A stretch of DNA of 64,000 nucleotides. It comes from an uncultured Porphyromonadaceae bacterium (GTDB lineage: Bacteria > Bacteroidota > Bacteroidia > Bacteroidales > Muribaculaceae). Shown piece by piece: positions 50,201-58,820 of the stretch. The translations under genes were made by a program, and so were the position numbers. Where the stretch lies: contig UQUV01000011.1 in assembly GCA_900544305.1 (NCBI GenBank), positions 1 to 64,000 on the forward strand, given 5' to 3'. Below the pieces are notes generated by a model. That model did no database searches. It saw only the letters and a program-made list of their open reading frames with translations, and was not told where the DNA came from. The stretch's first letter is position 1, and each line of letters opens with the position of its first letter.

Positions 50201-52381
50201 TGCGTTGTCCGCTACTGGTGCCACAAAATCGACGAGCCCGTCATTGTCGTAGTCGAAAAACTGCGGGTAGTAGTTACGGTAGAACGGGTTGTTGTCGCTT
50301 GAAGCGAGCCAGTTGGCCATCACGCTCACTGTCTGTCGCGATGTGGCTTGTGTGCCGTCGGAAGCGGTCATCGTGTGGATGATTTCTTTTGTTCCCGGCT
50401 TGTCCCATTGTATGGTCATCAGGCCTCTGCTGTCGCTCTTGATGTCGGCACCGTCGAGCTGCCAGCTGTGAGTCATTCCGTCGCTTACGGTGTAGTGGAT
50501 GTCGAGGGTAAGCGCCGTCGATGTCTGCGTGGACAAGGTAAACTCGACAGGAATATAAGTGTGGCGGAAGCTGATTTCTTCGCTCCATGCTGAGCCTGCA
50601 TGGTTCGGGTCGATGGTCTGAACGCTTACGTAGTAGGTTCCTGACGGCCATGAACGCAAATCCAATGTTTTTTCCAGACTGCTTCCGGCGTTTCCGTCCA
50701 TAAAGTTGCGCCGCGTGCCGTTGGCAAGGGCGTGGCCGTTTACCATATCACTGCCGCCCGGGGTGGAGCCGATGCGTACGGCATAGGTCAGGTCCTTTGA
50801 ACTTGATTGAGAATCCGATGCCTCTCCCCACGAGATTTTCAGCTTGCCGGTAGCTGCGTTATAATTCGCTGACGGACGTTGCGGGGCGTTGGGGGCAGTG
50901 TTGGCGGTCTGTACTCCTTCCTGAAAGTACACCTGTTGTCCGCCGTCGAAGAATCGGGAGATGAATTTGTGAGAAACCCAAATCTCCACAATGCCGTCGC
51001 CGTCAATGTCCTCGGCTTCTACCGTATAGTTGGGAATATTGTCCTTTAGTCCGAAGATGTTTTCGTTCGTGGTGAATGAATACAGCTTTTCAGCTTCTCC
51101 GAGGGTGAAGCCCGCTCCGCCTCGGCGTACGAGAACGTTGATAATGTTGTATTGCTGCCAGTTTTCCGAATAGGATTCGTCCAATTCGAGTAACAGCAGG
51201 TCGTAGTAGCCGTCGTTGTCGATGTCGCGGCAAGTGGAATAGATATAGTTCTTTTCCACATAGTCCTCATGCGGGATAAAATTGCCGTTGCCGTCATTTT
51301 CGTAGAACAGCGTGTAGCTGGTGATGCCGTCGGTGTTGTAGGCACTGAAGGTGACGAGGATGTCTACGTCGCCGTCGCGGTCGAAATCATAGCACCATAC
51401 GGGCGAGTCGGCTGCAAGATTATCGATGAGGGCGGTTTCTTTAAACTCACCGCCACCCTGGTAGATGAGCGTTTTGACCACACCCTGTTCGCCGCCGTAA
51501 ATCACATAGTCGGACACTCCGTCGTCGTTGAGATCGCGCACACATGCCGCCCCTCCGACGGTCGACACCACGTATTTCCCTTCCGGTGTTCCGTAGTAAA
51601 GTGTTCCGGTTGCGGCTTCTACGAGGTCGGCATATCCGTCGCCGTTCAGGTCAAGAGCCATATCGGGAAGTGTCGACGGTGTCGGGTCGGTGTTTGGTTC
51701 GAGTGCGGCACCGGTGAGAATCGACCACGGATTGTAGCCGAGTGTCTTGTTGACGGCTTCCGCTTCTTTCATTTCCATCCATGAGGCTGCATCGAAGTCG
51801 CCCTGATAGTCTTCATAGGCAACGAGGAGCATCGGTGTGGAAAGGAGCGACCCGTCGCGTGTGAAGTGGTGCAGCCGTGTGTAGGTGTTGGCTCCGTTGC
51901 GGATTTCTTCGGCGAGGTCTGTACGTCCGTCGCGGTTAATGTCGTAGTTGTTGAACAGCACCATGGACTTTACGTCATATTGGCCGGAACCGTTGCTGAT
52001 GGCCGCCCATTGCAGGTTGCCGCTGAACTGTTCCGATGCAAAGACCCCGATATCGGGAATACCGTCGCCGTTCACATCGTCGATACCTGTCACATGGGCA
52101 AACTGAGGTCCATAGGTCTGGTGTGTTGAATTGAGTGCAGAAGTTGTGCCGTTGGGCGAAAATCCTTTGGAATAGCCGTAGTGGTAATAAAGTGTGGACT
52201 TGTTCATATCCTCACCTGTGGCATAACACGAAACAAATCCTTTTTCGCCGCTTCCGTCGAAGTCGTAGAAAGCTATCGCCTGCGGTAAAGGAATGTTGTA
52301 CTGTTGTAAGCCCTCCGTCGCTGTAGCGCTGAAGGCATGGGCCATGATGACTGGCAATAAAAGTAAAGAATAGTGTTTCAT
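47225..52381 (-). CDS. Very large T9SS-secreted FG-GAP/VCBS-repeat protein
   Basis: A 1718-residue exported protein (signal peptide about 1-21). Residues ~25-500 and ~690-1080 each contain many FG-GAP/VCBS repeats with calcium-type loops (DLNGDGYADLVEA, DFDRDGDVDILVTF, DIDNDGYYDLLLLE), likely two integrin-alpha-like propellers. Each block is followed by fibronectin-like segments (PQRPSANYNAATG; PQPPTTVAARQTT). Further Ig-like domains, including a bacterial Ig2-type unit (NTTGGYATIKASTTDGSG), lead to a T9SS sorting domain (LNAWPLPADNVLHLSAS, GLPTGLYILRV). It resembles surface adhesins or wall-associated proteins; ligand is unknown. It is transcribed alone. Confidence 0.88.
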   Translation of the reverse strand: MKHYSLLLLPVIMAHAFSATATEGLQQYNIPLPQAIAFYDFDGSGEKGFVSCYATGEDMNKSTLYYHYGYSKGFSPNGTTSALNSTHQTYGPQFAHVTGIDDVNGDGIPDIGVFASEQFSGNLQWAAISNGSGQYDVKSMVLFNNYDINRDGRTDLAEEIRNGANTYTRLHHFTRDGSLLSTPMLLVAYEDYQGDFDAASWMEMKEAEAVNKTLGYNPWSILTGAALEPNTDPTPSTLPDMALDLNGDGYADLVEAATGTLYYGTPEGKYVVSTVGGAACVRDLNDDGVSDYVIYGGEQGVVKTLIYQGGGEFKETALIDNLAADSPVWCYDFDRDGDVDILVTFSAYNTDGITSYTLFYENDGNGNFIPHEDYVEKNYIYSTCRDIDNDGYYDLLLLELDESYSENWQQYNIINVLVRRGGAGFTLGEAEKLYSFTTNENIFGLKDNIPNYTVEAEDIDGDGIVEIWVSHKFISRFFDGGQQVYFQEGVQTANTAPNAPQRPSANYNAATGKLKISWGEASDSQSSSKDLTYAVRIGSTPGGSDMVNGHALANGTRRNFMDGNAGSSLEKTLDLRSWPSGTYYVSVQTIDPNHAGSAWSEEISFRHTYIPVEFTLSTQTSTALTLDIHYTVSDGMTHSWQLDGADIKSDSRGLMTIQWDKPGTKEIIHTMTASDGTQATSRQTVSVMANWLASSDNNPFYRNYYPQFFDYDNDGLVDFVAPVADNAGLYHNDGNGTFSKAKGIFNQGLSFSKCAWVDWNMDGKADVIYYDYTTQKHGLLLNNGNGNFTKQSNVNISVPELPIDIKADFNNDGLVDFTGYGLYRNDGDGTFTYIEATEHSDKFQRIVDWDADGLLDSYYLYSDRNNYTALTAYHNLGNMNFEKIDVPFETPVPRTEFAAPTLTDFDNDGYYDLLFWRGNGNIEVLKNEGNTKFVSAYTIQTGLTETASISYEGDYCNYSLFDLDNNGYEDVLITSYDANRQDSLSVYAVYVDSPGNYRQGFISDACKTTNAIIVKTLESGKAPVVSHSPDYPTDLTQNNTTVANTRPQPPTTVAARQTTNGLHIEWSAATDAETPTKKLRYNLSVKKKGATGANSYIISPLNGGSNATGPYAGMQVNSPDKSSTHPNCYHFIRATQFEIPVDRMPAGEYEIQVQTIDLWGETSDFSAPVTIKMETAPLISAPTILTAGQTALISYIGTRDESVEPVWDFDGADFVEGSSYGPYRVSWNNFGNKTVSVAVGNAQSSTVIGVTRWYDVGFAMPQEVYFNSEFTIALHDIPKTATLRWELSGENNEGEDLEINAVAGESSATARIVGHPELTNRRLTLYTTIDGNEQQRYLDFTVLPEIEAPTLQMVESNGNRNVVTWDTQSLPESCDEIIVYKEGSVLNDFTEIGRAGKSEGRFTDMTADNTVRSERYAIAMTLVGGETSRMSQPHQTVLLTINRGLVEGSYNLIWNPYQGRDIASYRILRGTAPDALQEIAVLAGSATSFIDRSPGSMQYYALELIPADNPQRQKANAQDMTAGGVRSNVVYAGNAANIDYVTDLRIVSLQGNTSITEDQPAAYLYAEILPLSADYQRVVWEVIEGSELAAVNSYGVVTALPNTTGGYATIKASTTDGSGTEATIQLWIDPKENSGMESTAADDIYLNAWPLPADNVLHLSASSEIEQLWLYNSSGTLVKGITQPGITQINTGGLPTGLYILRVRMHDGNEALMKVLKK

Positions 52382-52732
52382 GATGATATATATTGAAAAT
52401 TGATTTGCAGAATTGGTAACCGGCCGTTTTCCGACTGTTCGGCAGATGAAAATTTTAAGGTGCAGCTACTCCCAAAAATATCAGTTTTATTATGAGGTAA
52501 AATTAAGGCTTTTTTCAGTCGGGAAATATAGACAAATATAGATAAAGCAGCAGAGACGGTATAAAACAGTGATTTTTTTCAGTACGCCCTTTTTTATGGA
52601 ATAAGCTGTAAATGATTGATTTGTAGTGTGTTCCTGTTTGTGTCGCTGAAGGCGTTGGCAGAACTGCTATGATGGAGGCTGAAGTGGGGGCTTGTTTCGG
52701 GGGAGGAGGTATGCCGATGTCGGCAGATGTGA
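52382..52732. other. Upstream region of giant gene; no gene seen
   Basis: About 350 bases between the giant gene and miaA, both on the minus strand. A -7 box TATATTTG (minus strand 52540-52533) suggests the giant gene's promoter with a ~145-base 5' leader. The remainder, 52565-52732, is unremarkable and shows no open frame or clear hairpin. Confidence 0.4.
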
Positions 52733-53629
52733 TTATCCCATCACAAGTTTCAGGATTTCCTGATGGTCGGAAGGGGAAAACCAGTGCATGTCGGTGTCTT
52801 TGGCGTACCAGGTGAGCTGTTTTTTTGCGTAGACACGGGTGTTTTTCTGAATGCGTGCCACGGCGGTGTCGTAGTCCATCGTGCCGTCCATCCAGGCAAA
52901 CAGTTCCTTATAGCCCACGGTGTTGAGCGAGTTGAGGTGTCGTTGCGGATAGAAACGCCGTGCTTCGTCGACGAGTCCGGCTTCTATCATTTTTTCCACG
53001 CGGCGGTTGATGCGGTCGAAGAGTTGTTCGCGCGGCAGGTTGAGTCCGATTTTCACAATGCGAAAAGGCCGCTGCTTCACGCTGTTGGTGCGCAGTTCCG
53101 AATAGGGGCGTCCTGCCTGTAGACAGATTTCTACGGCGTGGATGACACGTTTGTGGTTTTTCAGGTCGACTTGATTGTAATAAATGGGGTCGAGGCGGCG
53201 CAGCTCTTCGCGCATGGCCTCCGCTCCGTCGCGTTCGAAGCGTTCCACAACCTCGCGGCGGATTTCGTCGCTGATGGTGGGAATGTTGTCAATGCCCTTG
53301 CACACGGCGTCGACATACATCATCGAGCCGCCGCACATCACCACGTAGGGCGAACGGGCGAAAAGTTGGGGTAGCAGCTGCATCACGTCGTCCTCAAACT
53401 GGGCGGCACTGTAATACTCCTCCAAGCTGAGTGTGCCGACAAAATGGTGCTTCACCTCCGCCATCTGTTCGGCGGTGGGGGCTGCCGTTCCGATAGGGAT
53501 GTCACGATAGAGCTGGCGCGAGTCGGCGGAAATGATTTCCGCATTCAGCTCCCGCGCCAGCCATACCGCCGTGTCCGACTTGCCTACGCCGGTAGGTCCG
53601 GTGATGACGACAAGCGTATTCGTTGACAT
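52733..53629 (-). CDS. miaA: tRNA dimethylallyltransferase
   Basis: A 298-residue enzyme that adds a dimethylallyl group to A37 of tRNAs reading UNN codons. The P-loop GPTGVGKSDTAVWLA, the substrate Asp segment ISADSRQLYRDIPIGTAAP, and GGSMMYVDAVCKGID are all family signatures. RFYPQRHLNSLNTVGYKELF and the tRNA-binding tail NTRVYAKKQLTWY follow. Length is normal. It lies downstream of pepT on the minus strand, 25 bases apart, and may share a transcript. Confidence 0.96.
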   Translation of the reverse strand: MSTNTLVVITGPTGVGKSDTAVWLARELNAEIISADSRQLYRDIPIGTAAPTAEQMAEVKHHFVGTLSLEEYYSAAQFEDDVMQLLPQLFARSPYVVMCGGSMMYVDAVCKGIDNIPTISDEIRREVVERFERDGAEAMREELRRLDPIYYNQVDLKNHKRVIHAVEICLQAGRPYSELRTNSVKQRPFRIVKIGLNLPREQLFDRINRRVEKMIEAGLVDEARRFYPQRHLNSLNTVGYKELFAWMDGTMDYDTAVARIQKNTRVYAKKQLTWYAKDTDMHWFSPSDHQEILKLVMG

Positions 53630-53654
53630 CTTTCTCTTATTGTTCAGTACGCTG

Positions 53655-54875
53655 TTAGCGTTGTTCTACAAGTTTGCAGATTTCCACAATCACTTTCGCA
53701 GCCTTTTCCATTGATGGGATGGGCACGAATTCATAACGGCCGTGGAAGTTCAGGCCGCCGGCGAAAATGTTAGGGCATGGCAGACCTTTGAACGAAAGCT
53801 GTGCACCGTCTGTTCCGCCACGGATTGGCTGTACTTTCGGAGTAACGTCGGCGTTCAGCATGGCCTGCTTTGCAATGTCGATGATATACATTACCGGTTC
53901 GATTTTCTCGCGCATGTTGAAATACTGGTCCTTGATTTCGATAGATGCGCAACCCGGATATTCGTGGTTGATTTTGCGGGTAAGGTGCTCCAGTTCCTTT
54001 TTGCGGCGTTGGAAGCGGTCGAGGTCGTGGTCGCGGATAATGTAGGTGAGGGTTGACTCTTCTACGGTTCCTTCGAAACCAACGAGGTGATAGAAGCCTT
54101 CATAATCTTCGGTATGTTCCGGAGTTTCCCAGCGCGGAAGCATGATACTGAACTGGTTGGCGATGCGGATGGAGTTGATCATCTTGTGTTTCGCATAGCC
54201 CGGATGCACGTTGCGGCCCTTGAATGTAACCTTAGCTGCTGCGGCGTTGAAGTTTTCGTATTCCAGTTCGCCGATAGCACCGCCGTCCATCGTGTAGGCC
54301 CAGTCGGCAGCAAACTGCTTCACGTCGAATTTGTGTGCGCCCAGTCCGATTTCCTCGTCAGGGTTGAAACCGATACGGATGTCGCCGTGCTTGATTTCCG
54401 GATGCTGTTGCAGGTATTCCACTGCGGCAATGATTTCTGCAATACCGGCTTTGTCGTCAGCGCCAAGGAGTGTCTTTCCGTCGGTCACGATAAGTGCCTG
54501 TCCGGCGTATTCCTTCAGTTCCGGGAATTCGTTGGGCGAGAGCACTACGTTGTTTTCAGCATCGAGCACGATGTCGCCACCGTCGTAGTTCTCCACGATA
54601 CGCGGGTTGACATGACGGCCTGACATGTCGGGCGACGTGTCGAGGTGGGCGATGAAGCCTACTGTCGGCACCTTCTTGTCGGTGTTGCCCGGCAGAGTGG
54701 CCATCAGGTAGCCGTTATCGTCGAGGGTAATGTTTTTCAGTCCCATTTCCTTCAACTCTTTTTCGAGAGCCTGGGCAAAAATCATCTGCCCCGGAGTGGA
54801 CGGTGTAAGGTTGGTCAATTCGTCACTCTGAGTGTCGAACTTCACATACTTCAAAAATCTGTCAACAACGTTCAT
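53655..54875 (-). CDS. pepT: Peptidase T (tripeptide aminopeptidase)
   Basis: A 406-residue M20B zinc aminopeptidase that releases N-terminal residues from tripeptides. Metal ligands and catalytic residues are visible in IAHLDTSPDMSG, LLGADDKAGIAEIIAA, FNPDEEIGLGAHKFD and TMDGGAIGELEYENFN. The lid segment RGGTDGAQLSFKGLPCPN and the C-terminal His in GGLNFHGRYEFVPI complete the site. It is cytoplasmic, with no signal peptide. A -7 box TAAGTTTG lies upstream on the minus strand (54943-54936). Confidence 0.96.
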   Translation of the reverse strand: MNVVDRFLKYVKFDTQSDELTNLTPSTPGQMIFAQALEKELKEMGLKNITLDDNGYLMATLPGNTDKKVPTVGFIAHLDTSPDMSGRHVNPRIVENYDGGDIVLDAENNVVLSPNEFPELKEYAGQALIVTDGKTLLGADDKAGIAEIIAAVEYLQQHPEIKHGDIRIGFNPDEEIGLGAHKFDVKQFAADWAYTMDGGAIGELEYENFNAAAAKVTFKGRNVHPGYAKHKMINSIRIANQFSIMLPRWETPEHTEDYEGFYHLVGFEGTVEESTLTYIIRDHDLDRFQRRKKELEHLTRKINHEYPGCASIEIKDQYFNMREKIEPVMYIIDIAKQAMLNADVTPKVQPIRGGTDGAQLSFKGLPCPNIFAGGLNFHGRYEFVPIPSMEKAAKVIVEICKLVEQR

Positions 54876-55187
54876 ATTCCTATCGTTTTTGTTTCAATTT
54901 ATTCTGTTTTTATTGGCTTTCCGCCAAACTTGATACAAACTTACACAAAATTGCCGTCATTTGCGAAAAAAAATGAAATAAACGTGCGGAAATACGACGG
55001 AAATTTCATCGTGGTTGTCTGCTGTGAAAGAAAAGGTAGTATATCGGTAATAATATCTGCCTGTTGAGTAGCATGTAATCACTATAATTTTAAAAAAATA
55101 TACCAATTTTTAGGTATTTATTGGGCAATGTAAAAGGCGTTATTTTGCAGCACATAAAAACAACAAGTTAAATTAAAAATAGAAATT
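54876..55187. other. Divergent intergenic region, pepT and T9SS pair
   Basis: These 312 bases hold the probable pepT -7 box (minus strand 54943-54936) and the upstream region of the T9SS gene at 55188. A TTATTTTG at 55139-55146 is a weak -7 candidate for the latter. No RNA gene or open frame with coding character is seen; the middle is AT-rich. Confidence 0.4.
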
Positions 55188-56138
55188 ATGAAGATTATTA
55201 CTTTGTTTACGCTGTGTGCTTTGTCAGTTTTGAATGCTTATTCTGCAGAAAGTCAACGACTCTCGATTGGCCATTATGAAGGAACAAATGATTCGGGAGA
55301 GAATGTCTACGATGCTTCGGCCCTGAATATGTCGCCGGTGGCATGGACTCATGTGCAGAGTGGTTCTCAGACAATATATGATGCACTGGAGTTGGGTGAG
55401 ATGCAAAAATCGGAAATCACGTCTGTTCGTTTTAAATTTTATCATGGCGGTTATGCTGCCTATAGCGATTATACAACACGTTTGAGAGTATATCTGCAGG
55501 AGTTGGATGTTAATGAATTTCAAAAAAATGATTCCGGTGACTATCTATGGTTTAATGTAGATGAGAAATCACCGAATGCTGACATTGAATGGGAATGGAC
55601 TTTTGATGATATAATTGCATCGGAGTGCTGTGACCGTGAAATTGTTTTGCCGTTGAGTGTCCCTTATACTTATACTGGAAAACATTTGCTGGTTACGGTT
55701 GCACAGGACAATGCCGAAGGTGTGTATTTGGAAGGTTTCACAACGATGTTCTATTGGTGCGACACAAAGCCTATGTATTGTACGGCCGTTTTTGGCAGTG
55801 ACAGAGGCATAGGACTTTTTGATGCAATGAATACCAATCCTGTAATTTATCAGAGCAATTCCTTGATGATGAAAAATGCTCCGGCCATTTCATTCGAATA
55901 TACTCCGTCAGAATCTTCGTCTGTTTCGGCAGAAAAAGCAGACGTTTACAAAGTTGTCGGAAAGGCCGATGCTGCAACTGTATACCTGAACGAGCCCGCT
56001 GCTGTTAAGGTTTATAATATGGCAGGACAGCTGTTCTATAGCGGGAACATGTCAGCCGGCAATCATGACATTGAACTGACAAAAGGGATTTACGTAATTT
56101 CCGTCGGCACTGATATGTCGAAGGTTGTTGTCCGTTAG
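55188..56138 (+). CDS. T9SS-secreted protein, short paralogue
   Basis: A 316-residue exported protein (signal peptide about 1-20). Residues ~25-230 form a beta-rich domain also seen in the next gene: SQTIYDALELGEMQKSEITS and YTGKHLLVTVAQ have clear counterparts there. Residues ~255-316 are a T9SS type-A tail (KVYNMAGQLFYSGNMS, TKGIYVISVG, then VVVR). No catalytic motif is recognised. A surface structural or adhesin role is likely. The neighbour gene 51 bases downstream is probably in the same operon. Confidence 0.75.
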   Translation: MKIITLFTLCALSVLNAYSAESQRLSIGHYEGTNDSGENVYDASALNMSPVAWTHVQSGSQTIYDALELGEMQKSEITSVRFKFYHGGYAAYSDYTTRLRVYLQELDVNEFQKNDSGDYLWFNVDEKSPNADIEWEWTFDDIIASECCDREIVLPLSVPYTYTGKHLLVTVAQDNAEGVYLEGFTTMFYWCDTKPMYCTAVFGSDRGIGLFDAMNTNPVIYQSNSLMMKNAPAISFEYTPSESSSVSAEKADVYKVVGKADAATVYLNEPAAVKVYNMAGQLFYSGNMSAGNHDIELTKGIYVISVGTDMSKVVVR

Positions 56139-56189
56139 TCTGTTTGCCGTTTGACGATACGTTATCGTTTACGGTTTCATTAATTTTCT

Positions 56190-58256
56190 ATGTATATGAA
56201 AATTTTCATACTGATTTTCTTATTTATACCGTTCATGCTGTCGGCTGGGAATTCAGTCTTGGTCGGAAATTTCGATGCTTCCGGCGAGGATGATGTCTAT
56301 GCTGGCAATGAATGGAACAATGCGCCTGCTGTGTCTGCTTTTAGGTATAGCGGAACACAGATAATCTACACTCCCGAACAACTGTCGGCCATGAAAGGAA
56401 AGCAGATAGAACGTCTGACATTCAAATATGTGAATGGCGGAAGCGACCGTTATGAAGGTAGGGTGACGGTTTCATTAATGGAAATAGGCGTTTCAGAATT
56501 TTTAGAGGATCCTACGCTGAAACATATTAAGTGGATACGTTATGAAAACGGAGGCCCAACGGTTTCGAAAGATGTGATATTGGACGGAAGGGAAGGAACC
56601 GTGGAATTTGATTTTTCATCGGAACCTTATTACTACACTGGACAGTCTTTGCTGGTGACCGTTACAGCCGAAGCAACCGCACAATCTCCGCTGTTGAAGT
56701 TTGTTCATAATGGAGATACGGAGAGCGAAAAATGGCGTGTGCTTACATACGGCAGTGACAGTGAATCATTTGCTTCCGGTATAGAGAGTATGGGAAACAG
56801 CTATATCCATGATTCTTCCGTTGGAAGCCGTCTGGCGGCAGCTCCGGCCGTCTGCATCGATTATTCGGAGAAAACGGTCGAACAGGCATTCTCCGGAGGT
56901 GATGGGACGGAATCATTTCCCTATCTGATTTCTACGGTGGATGATGTGCGTGAACTTGACCGCTGGACAAATGAGGGGAAAACCCGTGGGATTTTCTTTC
57001 TGCTCACTACTGACTTGACTTTGCCGGAGAACGTGTATATCGGAACAAAATCAGATTTCTGTGGCGTGTTTGATGGAGGAAATCATTGTATTACCATTGA
57101 TATAGCCACAACGTCGGGCTATGTTGCGTTGTTTGGAAGTGCAATAGGCGCGACAATCCGAAATCTTCAGGTTGACGGCAATGTTGAGGGAACCGGTTAT
57201 GTGGCAGGTGTTGTCGCAAATCCGGCCAACGGTACGTTGGTGGAGAATGTTGTTAACTTCTGTGATGTGACGGCCTATGGTAGTTCTTATGTGGCCGGAG
57301 TGGCGGCAAATATGGTGACACTCACAGGTAGTAAAGGTTGTCAGATTCTTCAATGTGCAAACTATGGAACCATTACAGCGGAGAATTGTACCGTCGCCGG
57401 TGGTGTCGTTGGCTATTCCGGGCAGCAGGTAGGCAATGAAATCGGACGTGTGGCCAATTACGGCCTGATGGATGTCCATGGCTATAAAGTGGCCGGTGTG
57501 GTAGGCAACTCAATGTATGACGACGACATTCATGAGGCTTTGAATTTTGGTACGACAACCCATCGGGATATTTCCGGAACACTTGGCAGTCCACGTGCGC
57601 CGTATCGGAATTGCTTTTATAATTCACAATATTTTGATAGCAATTATAAATATCCGAATCAAATGAAGCTGGTTTCAGAAATGATTGGAAGCGGATTGAA
57701 AAATTCGGAGAGCGGACATGGATTAGGACAGGATTTTTGGGTGTTTGCCGAGCAATGTTTCCCATTGTTGAAAGTGTGTGGCAGTGAAAACAGCGCAAGG
57801 TGCAAGCTCTATGCTGCACCGCTGATGCTGGCGGAAGGCAATACGCTGTCAAATGTCGATAAGCCATTTGTGGCAGTTTCTTCACATGGGGTGAAATGGA
57901 ATTCTCTGTATGGAAAAATACAAATTGACGATATGGGGAATGCCATACCGGTTGCGGTCGGAAAGGACATACTGAGGGCTTCTCTTGATGGATATGAGCG
58001 GATGATTGAAGTGACGGTTACCGATTGTTCATCTGTAATAGGACAAATGCAATCTTCGAATGAGGTTTTTGCCGGCGAAAATTGTTTGCTCTTTACAATA
58101 GTTGAAGAAGCCGGAATGGAGGTGCAGATATATGATTTGTCGGGTATTTGCCTGCGACAGTTGTCTTTGACGAAAGGAACTTATAGGGAGGCTTTTTTAC
58201 CAGGGATATATATTGTGAAACTTAGTGATAAAGTGGTGAAGACGATGGTTCGCTAA
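56190..58256 (+). CDS. T9SS-secreted protein with GLUG-type repeats
   Basis: A 688-residue exported protein (signal peptide about 1-19; ATG 56196 is an equally possible start). Residues ~22-230 repeat the domain of the preceding gene (TQIIYTPEQLSAMKGKQIER, YTGQSLLVTV). Residues ~235-490 read as a beta-helix region of GLUG-type repeats, opened by FPYLISTVDDVRELDRWTN and continuing with GYVAGVVANP, SYVAGVAANM, TVAGGVVGYSG and YKVAGVVGNS. GLUG repeats occur in IgA-protease and adhesin stalks. The end (QIYDLSGICLRQLSLTKG, GIYIVKL) is a T9SS sorting tail. Function is probably adhesion or surface architecture. Confidence 0.8.
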   Translation: MYMKIFILIFLFIPFMLSAGNSVLVGNFDASGEDDVYAGNEWNNAPAVSAFRYSGTQIIYTPEQLSAMKGKQIERLTFKYVNGGSDRYEGRVTVSLMEIGVSEFLEDPTLKHIKWIRYENGGPTVSKDVILDGREGTVEFDFSSEPYYYTGQSLLVTVTAEATAQSPLLKFVHNGDTESEKWRVLTYGSDSESFASGIESMGNSYIHDSSVGSRLAAAPAVCIDYSEKTVEQAFSGGDGTESFPYLISTVDDVRELDRWTNEGKTRGIFFLLTTDLTLPENVYIGTKSDFCGVFDGGNHCITIDIATTSGYVALFGSAIGATIRNLQVDGNVEGTGYVAGVVANPANGTLVENVVNFCDVTAYGSSYVAGVAANMVTLTGSKGCQILQCANYGTITAENCTVAGGVVGYSGQQVGNEIGRVANYGLMDVHGYKVAGVVGNSMYDDDIHEALNFGTTTHRDISGTLGSPRAPYRNCFYNSQYFDSNYKYPNQMKLVSEMIGSGLKNSESGHGLGQDFWVFAEQCFPLLKVCGSENSARCKLYAAPLMLAEGNTLSNVDKPFVAVSSHGVKWNSLYGKIQIDDMGNAIPVAVGKDILRASLDGYERMIEVTVTDCSSVIGQMQSSNEVFAGENCLLFTIVEEAGMEVQIYDLSGICLRQLSLTKGTYREAFLPGIYIVKLSDKVVKTMVR

Positions 58257-58275
58257 TTATTGTTGATAAACAAGT

Positions 58276-58323
58276 CAACCCCAAAAACTTATGTTCAAGG
58301 CAGAACATGGGCTTTTGGGGTTG
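58276..58323 (+). terminator. Terminator after T9SS pair
   Basis: CAACCCCAAAA pairs with TTTTGGGGTTG (58276-58323), with an inner ATGTTC/GAACAT stem. Hardly any T tract follows, so it may terminate inefficiently or act as an mRNA 3' end hairpin. Confidence 0.6.
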
Positions 58324-58370
58324 ATTGCATATTTGTTCTTCATTTAGAGTATCGAAAAAAGAGCTTTTCG

Positions 58371-58378
58371 TACATTTG
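58371..58378 (+). promoter_or_regulatory. -7 box of Nudix gene
   Basis: TACATTTG matches TAnnTTTG, 22 bases before ATG 58401; a -33 TTTG is not seen at standard distance. Confidence 0.5.
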
Positions 58379-58400
58379 CAAGGAAAAGAATGGAGAGACA

Positions 58401-58784
58401 ATGAAACGTATCGAAGTTGTGGCGGCGGTGATTAGCCGTGACGGAAAATATTTTGCTACGCAGCGTGGCTATGGTGAGTTTAAGGACTATTGGGAATTTC
58501 CCGGCGGGAAGATGGAGCCGGGGGAGAGCCGCGAGCAGGCGTTGAGACGGGAAATAATGGAAGAGTTGGATACGGAAATCCGCGTGGAGGATTTTTTGAT
58601 GACTGTCGACTACGATTATCCGGCATTCCATCTGACCATGCACTGCTTTCTCTGTACCGTCGTCAGTGGCCGTTTGGAATTGAAGGAGCATGAGTCGGCC
58701 ATGTGGCTTGTCCCGCAAGACCTCCGCACGGTCAACTGGCTCCCCGCCGACGAAGCTGTGGTGGAGAAACTTTCGTTGGAGTGA
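58401..58784 (+). CDS. MutT-like Nudix hydrolase (8-oxo-dGTP diphosphatase type)
   Basis: A 127-residue Nudix enzyme, started at ATG 58401 after GGAGAG because the longer open frame lies across the hairpin and promoter. The Nudix box GGKMEPGESREQALRREIME continues EELD and has all its metal-binding glutamates. IEVVAAVISRDGKYFATQRG and YWEFPGGK are close to MutT-type enzymes that clean oxidised dGTP from the pool, though CTP pyrophosphohydrolases look similar. It is transcribed just ahead of the alcohol dehydrogenase, which has its own promoter. Confidence 0.93.
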   Translation: MKRIEVVAAVISRDGKYFATQRGYGEFKDYWEFPGGKMEPGESREQALRREIMEELDTEIRVEDFLMTVDYDYPAFHLTMHCFLCTVVSGRLELKEHESAMWLVPQDLRTVNWLPADEAVVEKLSLE

Positions 58785-58806
58785 AAACGGATATTTTGTA
58801 ACTTTG
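58776..58806 (+). promoter_or_regulatory. Promoter of alcohol dehydrogenase gene
   Basis: TTG (58776-58778), 20-bp spacer and TAACTTTG (58799-58806) match the consensus. The -33 box lies inside the end of the Nudix gene. Confidence 0.65.
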
Positions 58807-58820
58807 AAAAAAATCGAATT

